The notes under the pieces are model-generated. The model was not told the DNA's origin. It made no database searches and worked only from the letters and a program-made list of their open reading frames with translations. The translations under genes were made by a program, and so were the position numbers. 64,000 nt of DNA from Hydrogenophilales bacterium (GTDB taxonomy: Bacteria; Pseudomonadota; Gammaproteobacteria; Burkholderiales; Thiobacillaceae), in the NCBI GenBank assembly GCA_016195805.1, contig JACPYT010000002.1, positions 1 to 64,000 of the forward strand, given 5' to 3'. Position 1 is the stretch's first letter. The number at the start of each line of letters is the position of its first letter. Shown here in pieces: positions 1 through 7,621 of the stretch.

Positions 1-562
1 GCGCGAGCTGACCTCTGGCCACGCTGTCGGCAAACACGATGCGCTGCCGAACTTCCGAGAGCAGCGATGGCAGCGGTTGATCGGCGAGTGCGCTGCGCGC
101 CTCGCGTCCGATCACCGTGGTGCTGACGCGCCGGTTGATGACGAAGGCCGCGCGCAGCGCTGGCCGGAACACCTGCGCTTCGCGAATCAATGACACCATC
201 TCGGCGCTGGCCCACACGTCGTATGGGCTGGGCTGCACTGGGATCAACACGACGTCAGCCGCGAGCAGCGCGGAGCGCGCGAGGGCGGCGATGCGGGGAG
301 GGCCGTCAATCACGATGTGATCGCAGCGTCTGGCGAGTTCCGGCGCTTCCTGATGCAGGGTTTCCCTTGCCAGGCCGACAGCACCGAACAGCCTGGGCAA
401 ACCGTTCTGGCTGCGGCGTTGTGTCCAGTCCAACGCTGAGCCCTGGGGATCGGAATCGACTAGGATCACCGAGCTGCCCTGGATCGCCAGCTCGCCTGCA
501 ATGTGCGTGGCGAGGGTTGTCTTGCCGACCCCGCCTTTCTGGTTGAGCAGCGCGATGATCAT
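1..562 (-). CDS. parA: ParA-family partition ATPase (5' part, runs off left edge)
   Basis: Translating the minus strand from the ATG at 562 gives a protein beginning MIIALLNQKGGVGKTT. This carries the deviant Walker A motif (K9-GGVGKT) of ParA/MinD ATPases. A Walker A' region follows (VDSDPQGSALDW), then a Walker B-like stretch (HIVIDGPP). ParA uses ATP to separate replicon copies together with ParB. The gene is open at the window edge, so about 187 codons are visible. It is downstream of repA on the same strand, separated by the putative origin at 588-783. That arrangement is usual for plasmid-like modules of integrative elements. The motif makes the identification firm; the partner parB appears here only as a remnant near 17,600. 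Confidence 0.93.
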   Translation of the reverse strand, partial: MIIALLNQKGGVGKTTLATHIAGELAIQGSSVILVDSDPQGSALDWTQRRSQNGLPRLFGAVGLARETLHQEAPELARRCDHIVIDGPPRIAALARSALLAADVVLIPVQPSPYDVWASAEMVSLIREAQVFRPALRAAFVINRRVSTTVIGREARSALADQPLPSLLSEVRQRIVFADSVARGQLA

Positions 563-587
563 GATGCTCTGCCTGCTGCCTGCCGGT

Positions 588-783
588 TTATCCACAGCGT
601 GCAGGCTCTTCTTATTGTTAGTTTTATAGATTCAAAGTTAGAACCTAAGTTAGGAAACGCCGAAACCATCGCTGTGCAAAGCTTTGCGATGCGTTCGCAC
701 TCCCGATAGCACGATAGAGCTACGCCTGATAGCACGAGGATTCCTACTCCTAATAGCACGACTGGATTCACCGTTTTTCCACA
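588..783. other. Putative replication origin (oriV) with iterons and DnaA boxes
   Basis: Three directly repeated copies of GATAGCACGA (third copy AATAGCACGA) start at 705, 728 and 752, giving a 23-24 bp period typical of iterons bound by plasmid initiators. A perfect DnaA box TTATCCACA lies at 588-596, and a second match to the relaxed consensus, TTTTCCACA, at 775-783 inside the 3' end of repA. Between them (about 605-660) is an AT-rich stretch with three GTTAG repeats (617, 637, 649), a plausible unwinding element. The location between repA and parA supports an origin for the excised or plasmid form. Function is inferred from the arrangement. Confidence 0.7.
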
Positions 784-1649
784 GGCACTGCAGCGGCACT
801 GAAGCTGCCGCCGGGCCGTAGCGGTGCCGTGGACGGCACGGCGCGAAAGCTCAGTACCTCCGGCCCGTGTCTTGGCCGCAGGATGGCGAGCGTGTAGCCC
901 GGCAAGGGTTGCCGTGCCACGATGCAGCGCAGGTCGTAGGCGAAGTCGGTGAAGCGCGCCAGGCTGCCGGACTTGCGGTGCAGCTGCGGGAAGTCGAAGC
1001 GCCAGCCGTCGCGCTGCCAGCCGCCGTGCTTGCGCACCAGACGGTACAGCCAGCGCTCGATGCCGCCGGTCAGGCGGAAGTAGTTGGCGTCGATGGTCAG
1101 CACCAGACTCTCGTCGAACACACCGGCATAGAACCAGTCCGGCAGGATCAGCTCGATGCCTAGCGGCCGACCCCGGCCGTCCGCGCGTTCCTTCCATTCG
1201 TTGATCCACGAGAAGCGGTGCAGGCGCCGCGCATTGGACTGGCGTATGGATGTGGCTACGCTGGTGGACTGCAAGCGATCCAGGGCCGCCTTGAGGCGCT
1301 GATAATCGCGCAGCGACGCCCCTCGGCCGATAAAGCGCAGGATTTCGTAGGGTGTGGCTGCCATCAGCCTTGAGGAGCGAATGCCTGCATCGCGCGCCTC
1401 GACGATCTGACTGGCGGCCCAGATGAGTATGTCTGCGTCCCAGATCGTCGCGATGCCGTGCTCCGCCGTCCCCTCCACGCGCACGGTCACGTTGCCCGCG
1501 CGAAAATCTATCGGCACCGTGCGCTTGCTCTTGGCGAGCGAGAAGAACGGGTAGGCCATCAGGTCTTGCGCGTCGCGTGCCGGCAGCTCGCCGGAGAAAG
1601 CGTGGAACAGTTCGAGCTGCTCGCGCTGCGGATCGCGCCCGATGGCCAT
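768..1649 (-). CDS. repA: Replication initiator protein A (RPA family)
   Basis: This 293-residue protein matches the replication initiator A family of plasmids and integrative elements. Characteristic stretches are PFFSLAKSKRTVPIDF near the N-terminus, TPYEILRFIGRG in the middle and WLYRLVRKHGGWQRDGWRF in the second winged-helix-like part. It would bind the iterons just downstream and open the origin. The chosen ATG at 1649 has no strong ribosome-binding site; a possible alternative ATG 16 bases upstream is in another frame. It lies between the AlpA-type HTH gene (ends 1672) and parA on the same strand, so the three probably form one transcription unit. Family assignment is good; activity in this host is unknown. 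Confidence 0.87.
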   Translation of the reverse strand: MAIGRDPQREQLELFHAFSGELPARDAQDLMAYPFFSLAKSKRTVPIDFRAGNVTVRVEGTAEHGIATIWDADILIWAASQIVEARDAGIRSSRLMAATPYEILRFIGRGASLRDYQRLKAALDRLQSTSVATSIRQSNARRLHRFSWINEWKERADGRGRPLGIELILPDWFYAGVFDESLVLTIDANYFRLTGGIERWLYRLVRKHGGWQRDGWRFDFPQLHRKSGSLARFTDFAYDLRCIVARQPLPGYTLAILRPRHGPEVLSFRAVPSTAPLRPGGSFSAAAVPVEKR

Positions 1650-1671
1650 CGGTGAAGGTGTCCATCGTCAC

Positions 1672-1986
1672 TCAGCGTTCGCCGGTGCGGTGTGCGGCGT
1701 GTTGTTCGGTGTACTGTGGATCGGAGGTCATTCCGAAGCTGCGCGCGTCGGCCCAGGCTTCGAGGTCGCTGATGGCGTACATCACGCGCCGACCGAATTT
1801 GCGAAAGCGTGGCCCGCCGCCGATGACGCGCTGCTTTTCCAGCGTGCGCGGCGACAGCCGCAGGAACGCGGCGGCTTCGTTGTTAGTCAGGTAGCGCGCA
1901 GACTGCGTGGTCTGGGCAGGCTGCTGGGTGGCAGCGGGTACGGGGTACTGCCGTAACGGTGCGGGTCGCATGGCAAATGGCTCCAT
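1672..1986 (-). CDS. AlpA/excisionase-type helix-turn-helix protein
   Basis: A 104-residue protein (98 if it starts at the second Met). Residues about 33-85 form a MerR-like winged HTH: YLTNNEAAAFLRLSPRTLEK, a recognition-helix region, then RRVMYAISDLEAWADAR. This is the pattern of the small HTH_17/AlpA regulators that sit upstream of repA in integrative elements. The N-terminal 30 residues are Pro/Gln-rich and look disordered. It ends 22 bases before repA, which suggests co-transcription. It probably regulates the replication/maintenance module or acts as an excision factor; the sequence does not decide which. Confidence 0.8.
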   Translation of the reverse strand: MEPFAMRPAPLRQYPVPAATQQPAQTTQSARYLTNNEAAAFLRLSPRTLEKQRVIGGGPRFRKFGRRVMYAISDLEAWADARSFGMTSDPQYTEQHAAHRTGER

Positions 1987-2078
1987 CAGTCAAGATCGCC
2001 GACGAAGCAATCGCCGCCGGATGGAAGCAGTTTCGGGAAAGCCAGGCGTGCTGCGCAGGGACGTTTTGCGACACCGTT

Positions 2079-2852
2079 CTAACGTCCCGGTGTGGTGCTG
2101 CCGGGTCGCAGCAGGTGACAGTAGCCGCCACCCATGAGCGTCTGACCGCGTCGGATGAGGCGGCGAACCTGGGCGCGCAGATCGCTGTCGTCATACCAGC
2201 GTTCGGCGACGGTGCTGATGCCGAACAATACTTCGGCCACGTCGCGCTGCGACGCGCCGGCCAGCGTGCCGTCGAGCGCCTGCAGGGTGCGCATGTGGAG
2301 CATGGCCGTGCGGCCAGGTCGGTCCATGGCGATCGCGCTGAGGTGCGCGCTGGCGGCATCGAGCATCGCCAGATCGGCTTCGATCGCGCGCCAGCGCTCG
2401 CGAAGCTGGTAGCCGGCACGGACGGCATAGGCGTAAGCCATGCCGTCTTCCAGTGCGGGCGATATCGCCATGCGCAGCTTGCGGTCGATGAGATGGGTGG
2501 TCAGCACCAGGCGCTTGCCGTCGTGCATCAGCTGCTTGCGACCGGGGATGCGCCAGAGCTGGAACAACAGCGCATCATCAGTGGGGTCGGCATCCGGATA
2601 GACATGGACGACCGAGGAGGGGTCAGGGAACCAGTCGGGGTGTGCGTCGCGTGCATCGCGCGCAGGGTCTTCCAGCAGGCGCAAGCCCCAGCGCTGCGCT
2701 TCGTGTTGCGGACAGTGCTGGTGGTGTTGCCAGGCGAGCCGGTATTCCGGGTTGCGCCGCAGGTATTCCCATGCAAGCGCGGGGCCGTCCAGATGCAGCA
2801 CGTACAGATAGGCAGCGCTGGGATGCCAGTGAGCGGTGCTTGAATCTGTTAT
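2079..2852 (-). CDS. DUF2285-domain regulator with an apparent ATA start
   Basis: The protein has the two-part layout of DUF2285 proteins of ICE modules. A short N-terminal motif (AYLYVLHLDGPALAWEYLRRN, as in small 'transcriptional regulator' proteins) is followed by a C-terminal DUF2285 HTH-like domain (DVAEVLFG, RRLIRRGQTLMGGGY). Homology begins just after a perfect AGGAGG at 2860-2865, seven bases before an in-frame ATA at 2850-2852. No ATG, GTG or TTG sits there. The next upstream ATG (2915) would add 21 residues unlike the family. Either ATA is used, or the start codon has mutated and the gene is weakly expressed. Products of this family are thought to regulate ICE genes. Confidence 0.75.
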   Translation of the reverse strand: MTDSSTAHWHPSAAYLYVLHLDGPALAWEYLRRNPEYRLAWQHHQHCPQHEAQRWGLRLLEDPARDARDAHPDWFPDPSSVVHVYPDADPTDDALLFQLWRIPGRKQLMHDGKRLVLTTHLIDRKLRMAISPALEDGMAYAYAVRAGYQLRERWRAIEADLAMLDAASAHLSAIAMDRPGRTAMLHMRTLQALDGTLAGASQRDVAEVLFGISTVAERWYDDSDLRAQVRRLIRRGQTLMGGGYCHLLRPGSTTPGR

Positions 2853-3152
2853 GGCGATACCTCCTCTCGGATAGAAGGAAGTTAACCGCCACGGGGGACA
2901 CGGCTGAAGCCCCATTATCGATCTGCGTCGGCAAAGGTGTTGCCACGGCTGTGGACAAGCCTGGCACTCTGCAGCAGTCAATAAGGTGGCCTAACAATAG
3001 GCCGTGCATTCGTATTATTTTCGACAGCGTAGCACAGCTGCTTTACAGATTAGTGTCAGTACAAGAAAGTCTGGATCCATAGCCAGGAAGACGTAATGCG
3101 AACCGTTGCGGCATCGCATGGAGTGACCCGCCAGCGGCGAGTCAGGGATCGA

Positions 3153-3500
3153 TCAATCGTTGATCGATCCGTCAGCCCGAGCCAGCTTGGCGTACTCAGA
3201 CAGTCGCCGCTTGGGCGTGAAATGCAGATCGCGTGCGACGGCCAGGTTCTGCGGTCCGCGTATGCCTTCCAGGACGGACAAGCGCACATGGCCGAGTTGC
3301 GGCATGCCCATGCCGAGGTCGAGCAGGCCGAAGGCGGTGTCGCCATCAGCGGGATCGAGTTCGGTCAGCAGCCAGGTCGCGTGCGCGTCCAGGGTGAACA
3401 GCTTGACGACCGGCAACGGGTCGCGCTGCTCGCCGCACGCGGTGGCAGCACCGTTATCCAGCAGTTGGATGCGCTGAGCGTCGGTGATGAGGGGTTTCAT
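3153..3500 (-). CDS. DUF2958 protein (copy 1)
   Basis: A 115-residue protein of the DUF2958 family: VVKLFTLDAHATWLLTELDP, then DTAFGLLDLGMGMPQLGHV and a basic end (RDLHFTPKRRLSEYAKLAR). The family is found almost only in ICEs and plasmids and its biochemical role is unknown. A clear paralogue lies at 4134-4478; the two share the motifs xxPPVVKLF..ATWLLTE and DLHF almost residue for residue. The XRE gene at 3804-4091, on the opposite strand, separates them. This pattern suggests duplication around a regulatory gene insertion. Confidence 0.85.
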   Translation of the reverse strand: MKPLITDAQRIQLLDNGAATACGEQRDPLPVVKLFTLDAHATWLLTELDPADGDTAFGLLDLGMGMPQLGHVRLSVLEGIRGPQNLAVARDLHFTPKRRLSEYAKLARADGSIND

Positions 3501-3726
3501 GGTCGCTGCCCGGTAACGGCCACGATCAGCGCCGCGTCGGTTTTACGCAAACGTGCTGTTGCGCCAAAGCGGGACTGTGCACGTGCACTTTTGCACCCAA
3601 TCGCCAAAGCGGATTCCACCGAATCCGTGGAGGGTCGAACCGACGAATACGTAGATACGGAAGCCATGATTTCAGTAAAAGCGGTTTTCAGCATAGACAC
3701 GCCCGGCGCAAGTTTAAGCAGGGAAG

Positions 3727-3809
3727 ACTACAAATGAACACTATAGATTGTAGTCCTATAGGGCGCTATCGGATGTCATCGTCGTTTTACACGAAACGAC
3801 TTGATGACA
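3727..3809. promoter_or_regulatory. Inverted repeats covering the XRE gene start
   Basis: Two dyads lie directly upstream of the XRE-family gene. ACTACAA at 3727-3733 is mirrored by TTGTAGT at 3748-3754. A longer one runs TGTCATCGTCGTTT (3774-3787) against AAACGACTTGATGACA (3794-3809), pairing 14 bases with a 2-base bulge. The second dyad spans the ATG at 3804, so it could serve as an operator for the encoded repressor or as an mRNA hairpin that masks the start codon. The structure is seen directly; the function is inferred. Confidence 0.55.
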
Positions 3810-4091
3810 CCGAAGAATACATTCCCCGCGGCGCTCAAGATAGTCAGAAAAGCCCGTGGCCTCAGCCAGGAAGCGTTCTCGGATGTGTCGAGCCGAACCT
3901 ACATGAGTTCGCTCGAACGCGGCCTGAAGAGCCCGACCCTGAGCAAGGTCGCCGAGCTGTGCGAGGTGATGGACGTGCATCCACTCACGTTGCTGACGCT
4001 GGCCTATGGCGGCGACAGCAAGGGTGTGAGCGAAGTCATCGAGCGTGTGAGGCGCGAGCTGGCCGCTATCCAGGCCCGGAAGGGCAAATAG
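3804..4091 (+). CDS. XRE-family HTH transcriptional regulator
   Basis: A 95-residue protein consisting almost entirely of a Cro/C1-type HTH: ALKIVRKARGLSQEAFSDVS, then SRTYMSSLERGLKSPTLSKV and VMDVHPLTLLTLAYG. I chose the ATG at 3804; a TTG directly before it is also possible. It is the only plus-strand gene in the first 8 kb and is flanked by two DUF2958 genes on the other strand. A strong inverted repeat overlaps its start, which is compatible with autorepression. The last 25 residues (VIERVRRELAAIQARKGK) are helical and basic. Confidence 0.87.
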   Translation: MTPKNTFPAALKIVRKARGLSQEAFSDVSSRTYMSSLERGLKSPTLSKVAELCEVMDVHPLTLLTLAYGGDSKGVSEVIERVRRELAAIQARKGK

Positions 4092-4133
4092 GCGGGGGTA
4101 GGGCGCTGCCCAGCGGCAGCGCCCGCATGACAG

Positions 4134-4478
4134 CTACGTCATGATGCGTCCTGCCAGCCGCGCTTCGCGCGCATAGGCACTGATCGCTTTCGTCGCAATG
4201 AAGTGCAGGTCCCGCTCGACTGGAAGGCCAAATCGGCCACGCACCGATTGCAGCTCGGCCAGGCTCACATAGCCCAGTTCCGGGAAGCCTTGCCCCAAAT
4301 CGCACAGCCCGAATGCATGGTCGTGGTCATGCGGATCGATCTCGGTGAGCAGCCAGGTCGCAGCCGCGTCAGGCATGAATAATTTGACCACGGGCGGTGG
4401 GTCGAAGTCGTCGTTGTCGAGGGACCGCCGGCCGTTGACTAGCAACTGCGCGCGCAGTGTTTCGGTGATGAGGTTCAT
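4134..4478 (-). CDS. DUF2958 protein (copy 2)
   Basis: A 114-residue DUF2958 protein beginning MNLITETLRAQ at 4478, preceded by AAGGAG about eight bases upstream; longer in-frame extensions lack such a site. Core motifs are PPPVVKLFMPDAAATWLLTE and HAFGLCDLGQGFPELGYV. It is a paralogue of the protein at 3153-3500. The stop codon lies about 40 bases from the end of the convergent XRE gene. Function is unknown for the family; its context is always mobile-element backbone. Confidence 0.85.
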   Translation of the reverse strand: MNLITETLRAQLLVNGRRSLDNDDFDPPPVVKLFMPDAAATWLLTEIDPHDHDHAFGLCDLGQGFPELGYVSLAELQSVRGRFGLPVERDLHFIATKAISAYAREARLAGRIMT

Positions 4479-5145
4479 GATCGCAACTCCTTGAATGGAC
4501 GCTCCCGATTGGAGCGCTGCGATCCGGGCGCACGCGCAAAGCGCGGCCGTCACACCCCCAACTCGGTTGGTGCGGGCAGGGGGTTGACGGGCGTGCGGCG
4601 TGCGCCAAGCTGCGCTGCTATCCATTTGGTGGTGCGGCCATGCCTTACAGGCGTGGTGTCGTCATGAAGTGCCGAAACGCTGCAGCAAACAGCGGGCTAT
4701 GCAGGCCAGATTCGATGGCATGTGACGTCTTTCAGACCGATCAGGTTCAGCCTATTCGGCGAATTGTGAGGGGTGCCAAGCAGAGAGCGGCGGGGATGTT
4801 CAACATTAGACTTGGAGCCTGCTTTAAGATATCAGGACGCTCGCCAAATGGGTCAAGCCAAACGGCGGCACTTCTAACGACCATTTTAGGCAATGTTGAA
4901 CTGGCGCTATAGACCGGTTTCTGCCGGTGGTGTCGGCTGACCCAATGACTGCTCTGTGACTGCTGAGCAGACGGATGCTGTGATCGGCTGAGGGGCGGTT
5001 GCTCGGTCAGAACTGCCGTTGGCGTACTGCGCCAGCTAGGTCAGCCATGCAACCGCACACCAGTCATTGCTTATAAATCCGATATTTCGGTTGGCCAATA
5101 CGTTAGCCGGAAAGCGGACTAGAACGCTGGTAGCACGGAATGTCC
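4479..5145. other. Intergenic stretch of about 670 bp without a convincing gene
   Basis: No reading frame here has a recognisable product. The longest (4640-4912, plus strand, 90 codons) has no ribosome-binding site that I can see and its composition looks non-coding. Base composition drops from about 60% to about 50% GC towards 5100. This marks the passage from ICE backbone to cargo. Confidence 0.5.
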
Positions 5146-5670
5146 CTATGCAAACTCGGGGTGTACTCGCCGTATAACCTCGGACACCTCACTAATGGCA
5201 TCACCACAAAGTTGGACGAAAGCATCGTCAACCTCGATCAACGTCGATACTTCTGAGACATCACCCTCAAAGAAGAACGACTCCCCTGGTAGCTTTACTC
5301 TAAACGGCAAGACCTTAATTTTGGCAACAAGGGCATCGTAACTGCGGCCACGCCCATGCTTGAGTACATTGATAGCTAGAAAAAGATCGTCAAAGCGCTC
5401 TTTTAAATCATGTTTGCCTTCGTCATCCAGGACCTTCACAGCCTCATCAAATCCGTTTCGGCATTTCAAGCCGTCTTGCAGGCTCGCCTCAAAGAGAGAG
5501 AACATACCGACAGCCAAGATTGCCTTCTGAAGCTGTATCATCTGAAGCGTCTTCACCAAGGAAGTAGCACCGCTCGCTTGCAGTGCATCGACTGTTTTTT
5601 CATTCGCCGCCCTAAGGGTTTCAAGGGTAAACGTTGCGCAATGATCAACGAGTTCTGTGAAGCTGTGCAT
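5146..5670 (-). CDS. Hypothetical helical protein, possibly HEPN-like
   Basis: A 174-residue all-helical protein that I do not recognise with certainty. It contains LFLAINVLKHGRGRSYDAL around residue 100, a conserved-looking basic turn. This resembles the active-site region of some HEPN/Abi-like families, but a standard R-x4-6-H motif is not clear. The N-terminal helix region (LQMIQLQKAILAVGMFSLFEASLQ) is hydrophobic and would pack as a core helix. The gene is AT-rich relative to the chromosome, which suggests acquisition. It lies 3' of the 198-residue unknown gene on the same strand (41-base gap), and the two are probably co-transcribed. Confidence 0.6.
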   Translation of the reverse strand: MHSFTELVDHCATFTLETLRAANEKTVDALQASGATSLVKTLQMIQLQKAILAVGMFSLFEASLQDGLKCRNGFDEAVKVLDDEGKHDLKERFDDLFLAINVLKHGRGRSYDALVAKIKVLPFRVKLPGESFFFEGDVSEVSTLIEVDDAFVQLCGDAISEVSEVIRRVHPEFA

Positions 5671-5711
5671 GGTTTACCCACAGTTCAATTGGTGACATTC
5701 TTTCATCCCAG

Positions 5712-6308
5712 CTAGCCGTCAACGGCGTAGAGATAGTCGGTGGCCCTCTGCGGGATGCCGCCCAGATAGTGAGTTAACAGCGCTATGGCCTCCGCCCAGT
5801 TCTTCTGAGCTTCGCCAGAAGACCCGACATAGAAAGTGTTCAAGAAGACAGAGCAAGTGAAGCCGCCAACGTTGGTGTCCAGGAAGTGTGCTTGCATCAA
5901 CTCCCACTCGTACGCGACCTGCAATGTAGATTCACTGGAGGAAAGATATCGATCAAAGTGAAAGTAGAGTGGAAAGTAGTTTGAGGCATCCGCCACGAGA
6001 GAGGCAGAATTGAAGGCAAACTCGACATATCCAGTTCGGCGATGACCATTTTCATCCACGATATCCCCGCTGGTACATCCGACAGAAAATAGTCCCGTTT
6101 GCGCAGCATTGATGGCTTTGACCGCCTCGGACAGAGCGGGGTCGCTGAGCAGTTCAGGAACTGAATCTAGCAACTCAGGTCGCCCTTTTAAGTTCTTGAA
6201 TCCGTAGTTCGCATCTCCATCTGGCCGTAGTTCGCCAGCGCCCCCATAGGGAATCCCCTTCCCACCGTGTTTGATGCTGAGCAAATTTCGATATCGCAGC
6301 TTGGTCAT
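5712..6308 (-). CDS. Hypothetical protein, 198 residues
   Basis: I do not recognise this protein. It starts MTKLRYRNLLSIKHGGKGIP; GGAG lies 11 bases before the ATG at 6308, whereas the ATG six codons earlier has none. It is Gly- and aromatic-rich with alternating beta-like segments (TGYVEFAFN, NYFPLYFHFDRYL) and no signal peptide. It follows the ImmA/IrrE gene by about 60 bases on the same strand and precedes the 174-residue unknown. These two may form the tail of the operon that begins with the sigma-like gene at 8211, or a separate unit. Confidence 0.6.
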   Translation of the reverse strand: MTKLRYRNLLSIKHGGKGIPYGGAGELRPDGDANYGFKNLKGRPELLDSVPELLSDPALSEAVKAINAAQTGLFSVGCTSGDIVDENGHRRTGYVEFAFNSASLVADASNYFPLYFHFDRYLSSSESTLQVAYEWELMQAHFLDTNVGGFTCSVFLNTFYVGSSGEAQKNWAEAIALLTHYLGGIPQRATDYLYAVDG

Positions 6309-6368
6309 GATTTGAGTTTCTCCCATGGGACGTATAAGTCAACCGAGGCCCTAAGACCGGCGCCTCGA

Positions 6369-7199
6369 CTACTTTCGCGCGACGCGTGGACCGTGCTGGT
6401 TGAATTTCCGATTGCCGACGTGGGGGTCGTAACGAGCGTCGAGCATTTTCGGTCCGAGAAACAGCATGACCATGATCTCGCCGGCCCGACTTGGTATGCA
6501 ACACTCTGACATCTCGTACTCGTCGGCGTCCATGTTTTCGAACCACACCTCGGCCGGCTGCTTACCGGGGCTGGGATGCGACTTGCCGTTGTGCAGCAAC
6601 TCATACGCGAAGCTGTCGTCGTCGAGCTGTTGTCGTAGCCACCAGCGAGGGGGCACGTCCGCGGCGGCCTTTCGCCAGCGAAGGACGCCGCGCGCGTTGT
6701 AGCAGGCGAGGATCACAGGGAGCGTGTTGATATCTGCCACGCGCATGCAAGTGGCCAGCACGCTGGTCGCGAACACCTCGGACAAGTCCTCGATCTCACG
6801 AAAGCCCGGGGTGCCCAACGCCTTTACGCGTGGGTTGAACATCGAGGTGGGCATCAATAGATGGGAGGCGTAGGTGTCGGCTTCCTTCTCCAGTAGGGTG
6901 TCCGAGGCCCAGTTCTGGTCAGGATCGTCGACACGGCATCTGAAGGCGCGGCCGCGGTGCATGTCCCAATGGCCTAGCTCATGGCCGACCGAGAACCGCT
7001 CCCGGCCCCGCACTGTTGAGCGCCTCACCGTGGCGATCGCTCTGTTTCCGACGCCCACCAGCGTGGCCTCGCATCCTTGGAGGTTCTCATAAACCACCTC
7101 CATGCCGGCGTCCATCGCGATCAGGGCGACGTCAAGATCGCGTGGATCGGTGATGCCAAGTTCCGCGATGCGGGCCTCAGCTCGCTGTCCTGGCGTCAT
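6369..7199 (-). CDS. ImmA/IrrE-family metallo-endopeptidase
   Basis: A 276-residue zinc peptidase with the gluzincin motif HELGH at residues 73-77 and the downstream glutamate helix LLEKEADTYASHLLMP (104-117). ImmA/IrrE proteases cleave repressors or regulators to switch on stress or mobile-element genes. No HTH is fused at the N-terminus, unlike the protein at 13,013. The start ATG overlaps the stop of the 141-residue gene upstream by four bases (ATGA), so the two are translationally coupled. It is the third gene of an operon divergent from the ubiquitin-like conjugation genes, which suggests it controls or supports that system. Confidence 0.88.
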   Translation of the reverse strand: MTPGQRAEARIAELGITDPRDLDVALIAMDAGMEVVYENLQGCEATLVGVGNRAIATVRRSTVRGRERFSVGHELGHWDMHRGRAFRCRVDDPDQNWASDTLLEKEADTYASHLLMPTSMFNPRVKALGTPGFREIEDLSEVFATSVLATCMRVADINTLPVILACYNARGVLRWRKAAADVPPRWWLRQQLDDDSFAYELLHNGKSHPSPGKQPAEVWFENMDADEYEMSECCIPSRAGEIMVMLFLGPKMLDARYDPHVGNRKFNQHGPRVARK

Positions 7200-7621
7200 T
7201 CGCCGTCACTCTCGCCACTTGGTTTGCGTGCACCTTCCAGCTGCTGAAGCTGCAGGTAAGCGCGAATCACATCCTCGTCGGCCATCTCGTCGAGCTGGCG
7301 CGCGGCAAGGGTATAGTGGCCGTCGTTAGCTGCTGCGGCTCGGCGAAGGGCAGCCCGCGCTTCATCGGCCGTAATCTGGGCGGTCGGCGCGTGGCCCGGT
7401 CCATCGTGAGTGTCCTTCTTGGCCTGGAGCTTCAGACGCGCGGCCGCTAAGCGGCGACGACCGGCTTCCGCCTTCGCGGCGTCCAGAAGTTGAAGACTGT
7501 TGGCCTGCACTGCGGCTGGATCCTTGCCGTCGAGCACCTGCTCATCGGTCATCTCCAGCAATTCTGCTAGGTAGGTGTCCATCAGGACTTCCATCGGATC
7601 AGGCTTGAAGGTTGCAGTCAT
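7196..7621 (-). CDS. Small acidic protein of the sigma-like/ImmA operon
   Basis: A 141-residue Ala/Asp/Glu-rich protein predicted to be almost entirely helical (YLAELLEMTDEQVLDG, ARAALRRAAAANDGHYTLAA, EMADEDVIRAYLQLQQLEG). I know no enzymatic motif in it. Both its ends overlap its neighbours by four bases: its start with the stop of the sigma-like gene and its stop with the start of the ImmA/IrrE gene. Such coupling implies a stoichiometric partner. A plausible role is anti-sigma-like inhibitor and substrate of the peptidase, but this is inference from context. Confidence 0.72.
   Translation of the reverse strand: MTATFKPDPMEVLMDTYLAELLEMTDEQVLDGKDPAAVQANSLQLLDAAKAEAGRRRLAAARLKLQAKKDTHDGPGHAPTAQITADEARAALRRAAAANDGHYTLAARQLDEMADEDVIRAYLQLQQLEGARKPSGESDGE

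Noticed and set aside
4640..4912. 90-codon plus-strand frame in the gap before the cargo
   Set aside because: No ribosome-binding site, no recognisable motif and composition like non-coding DNA.
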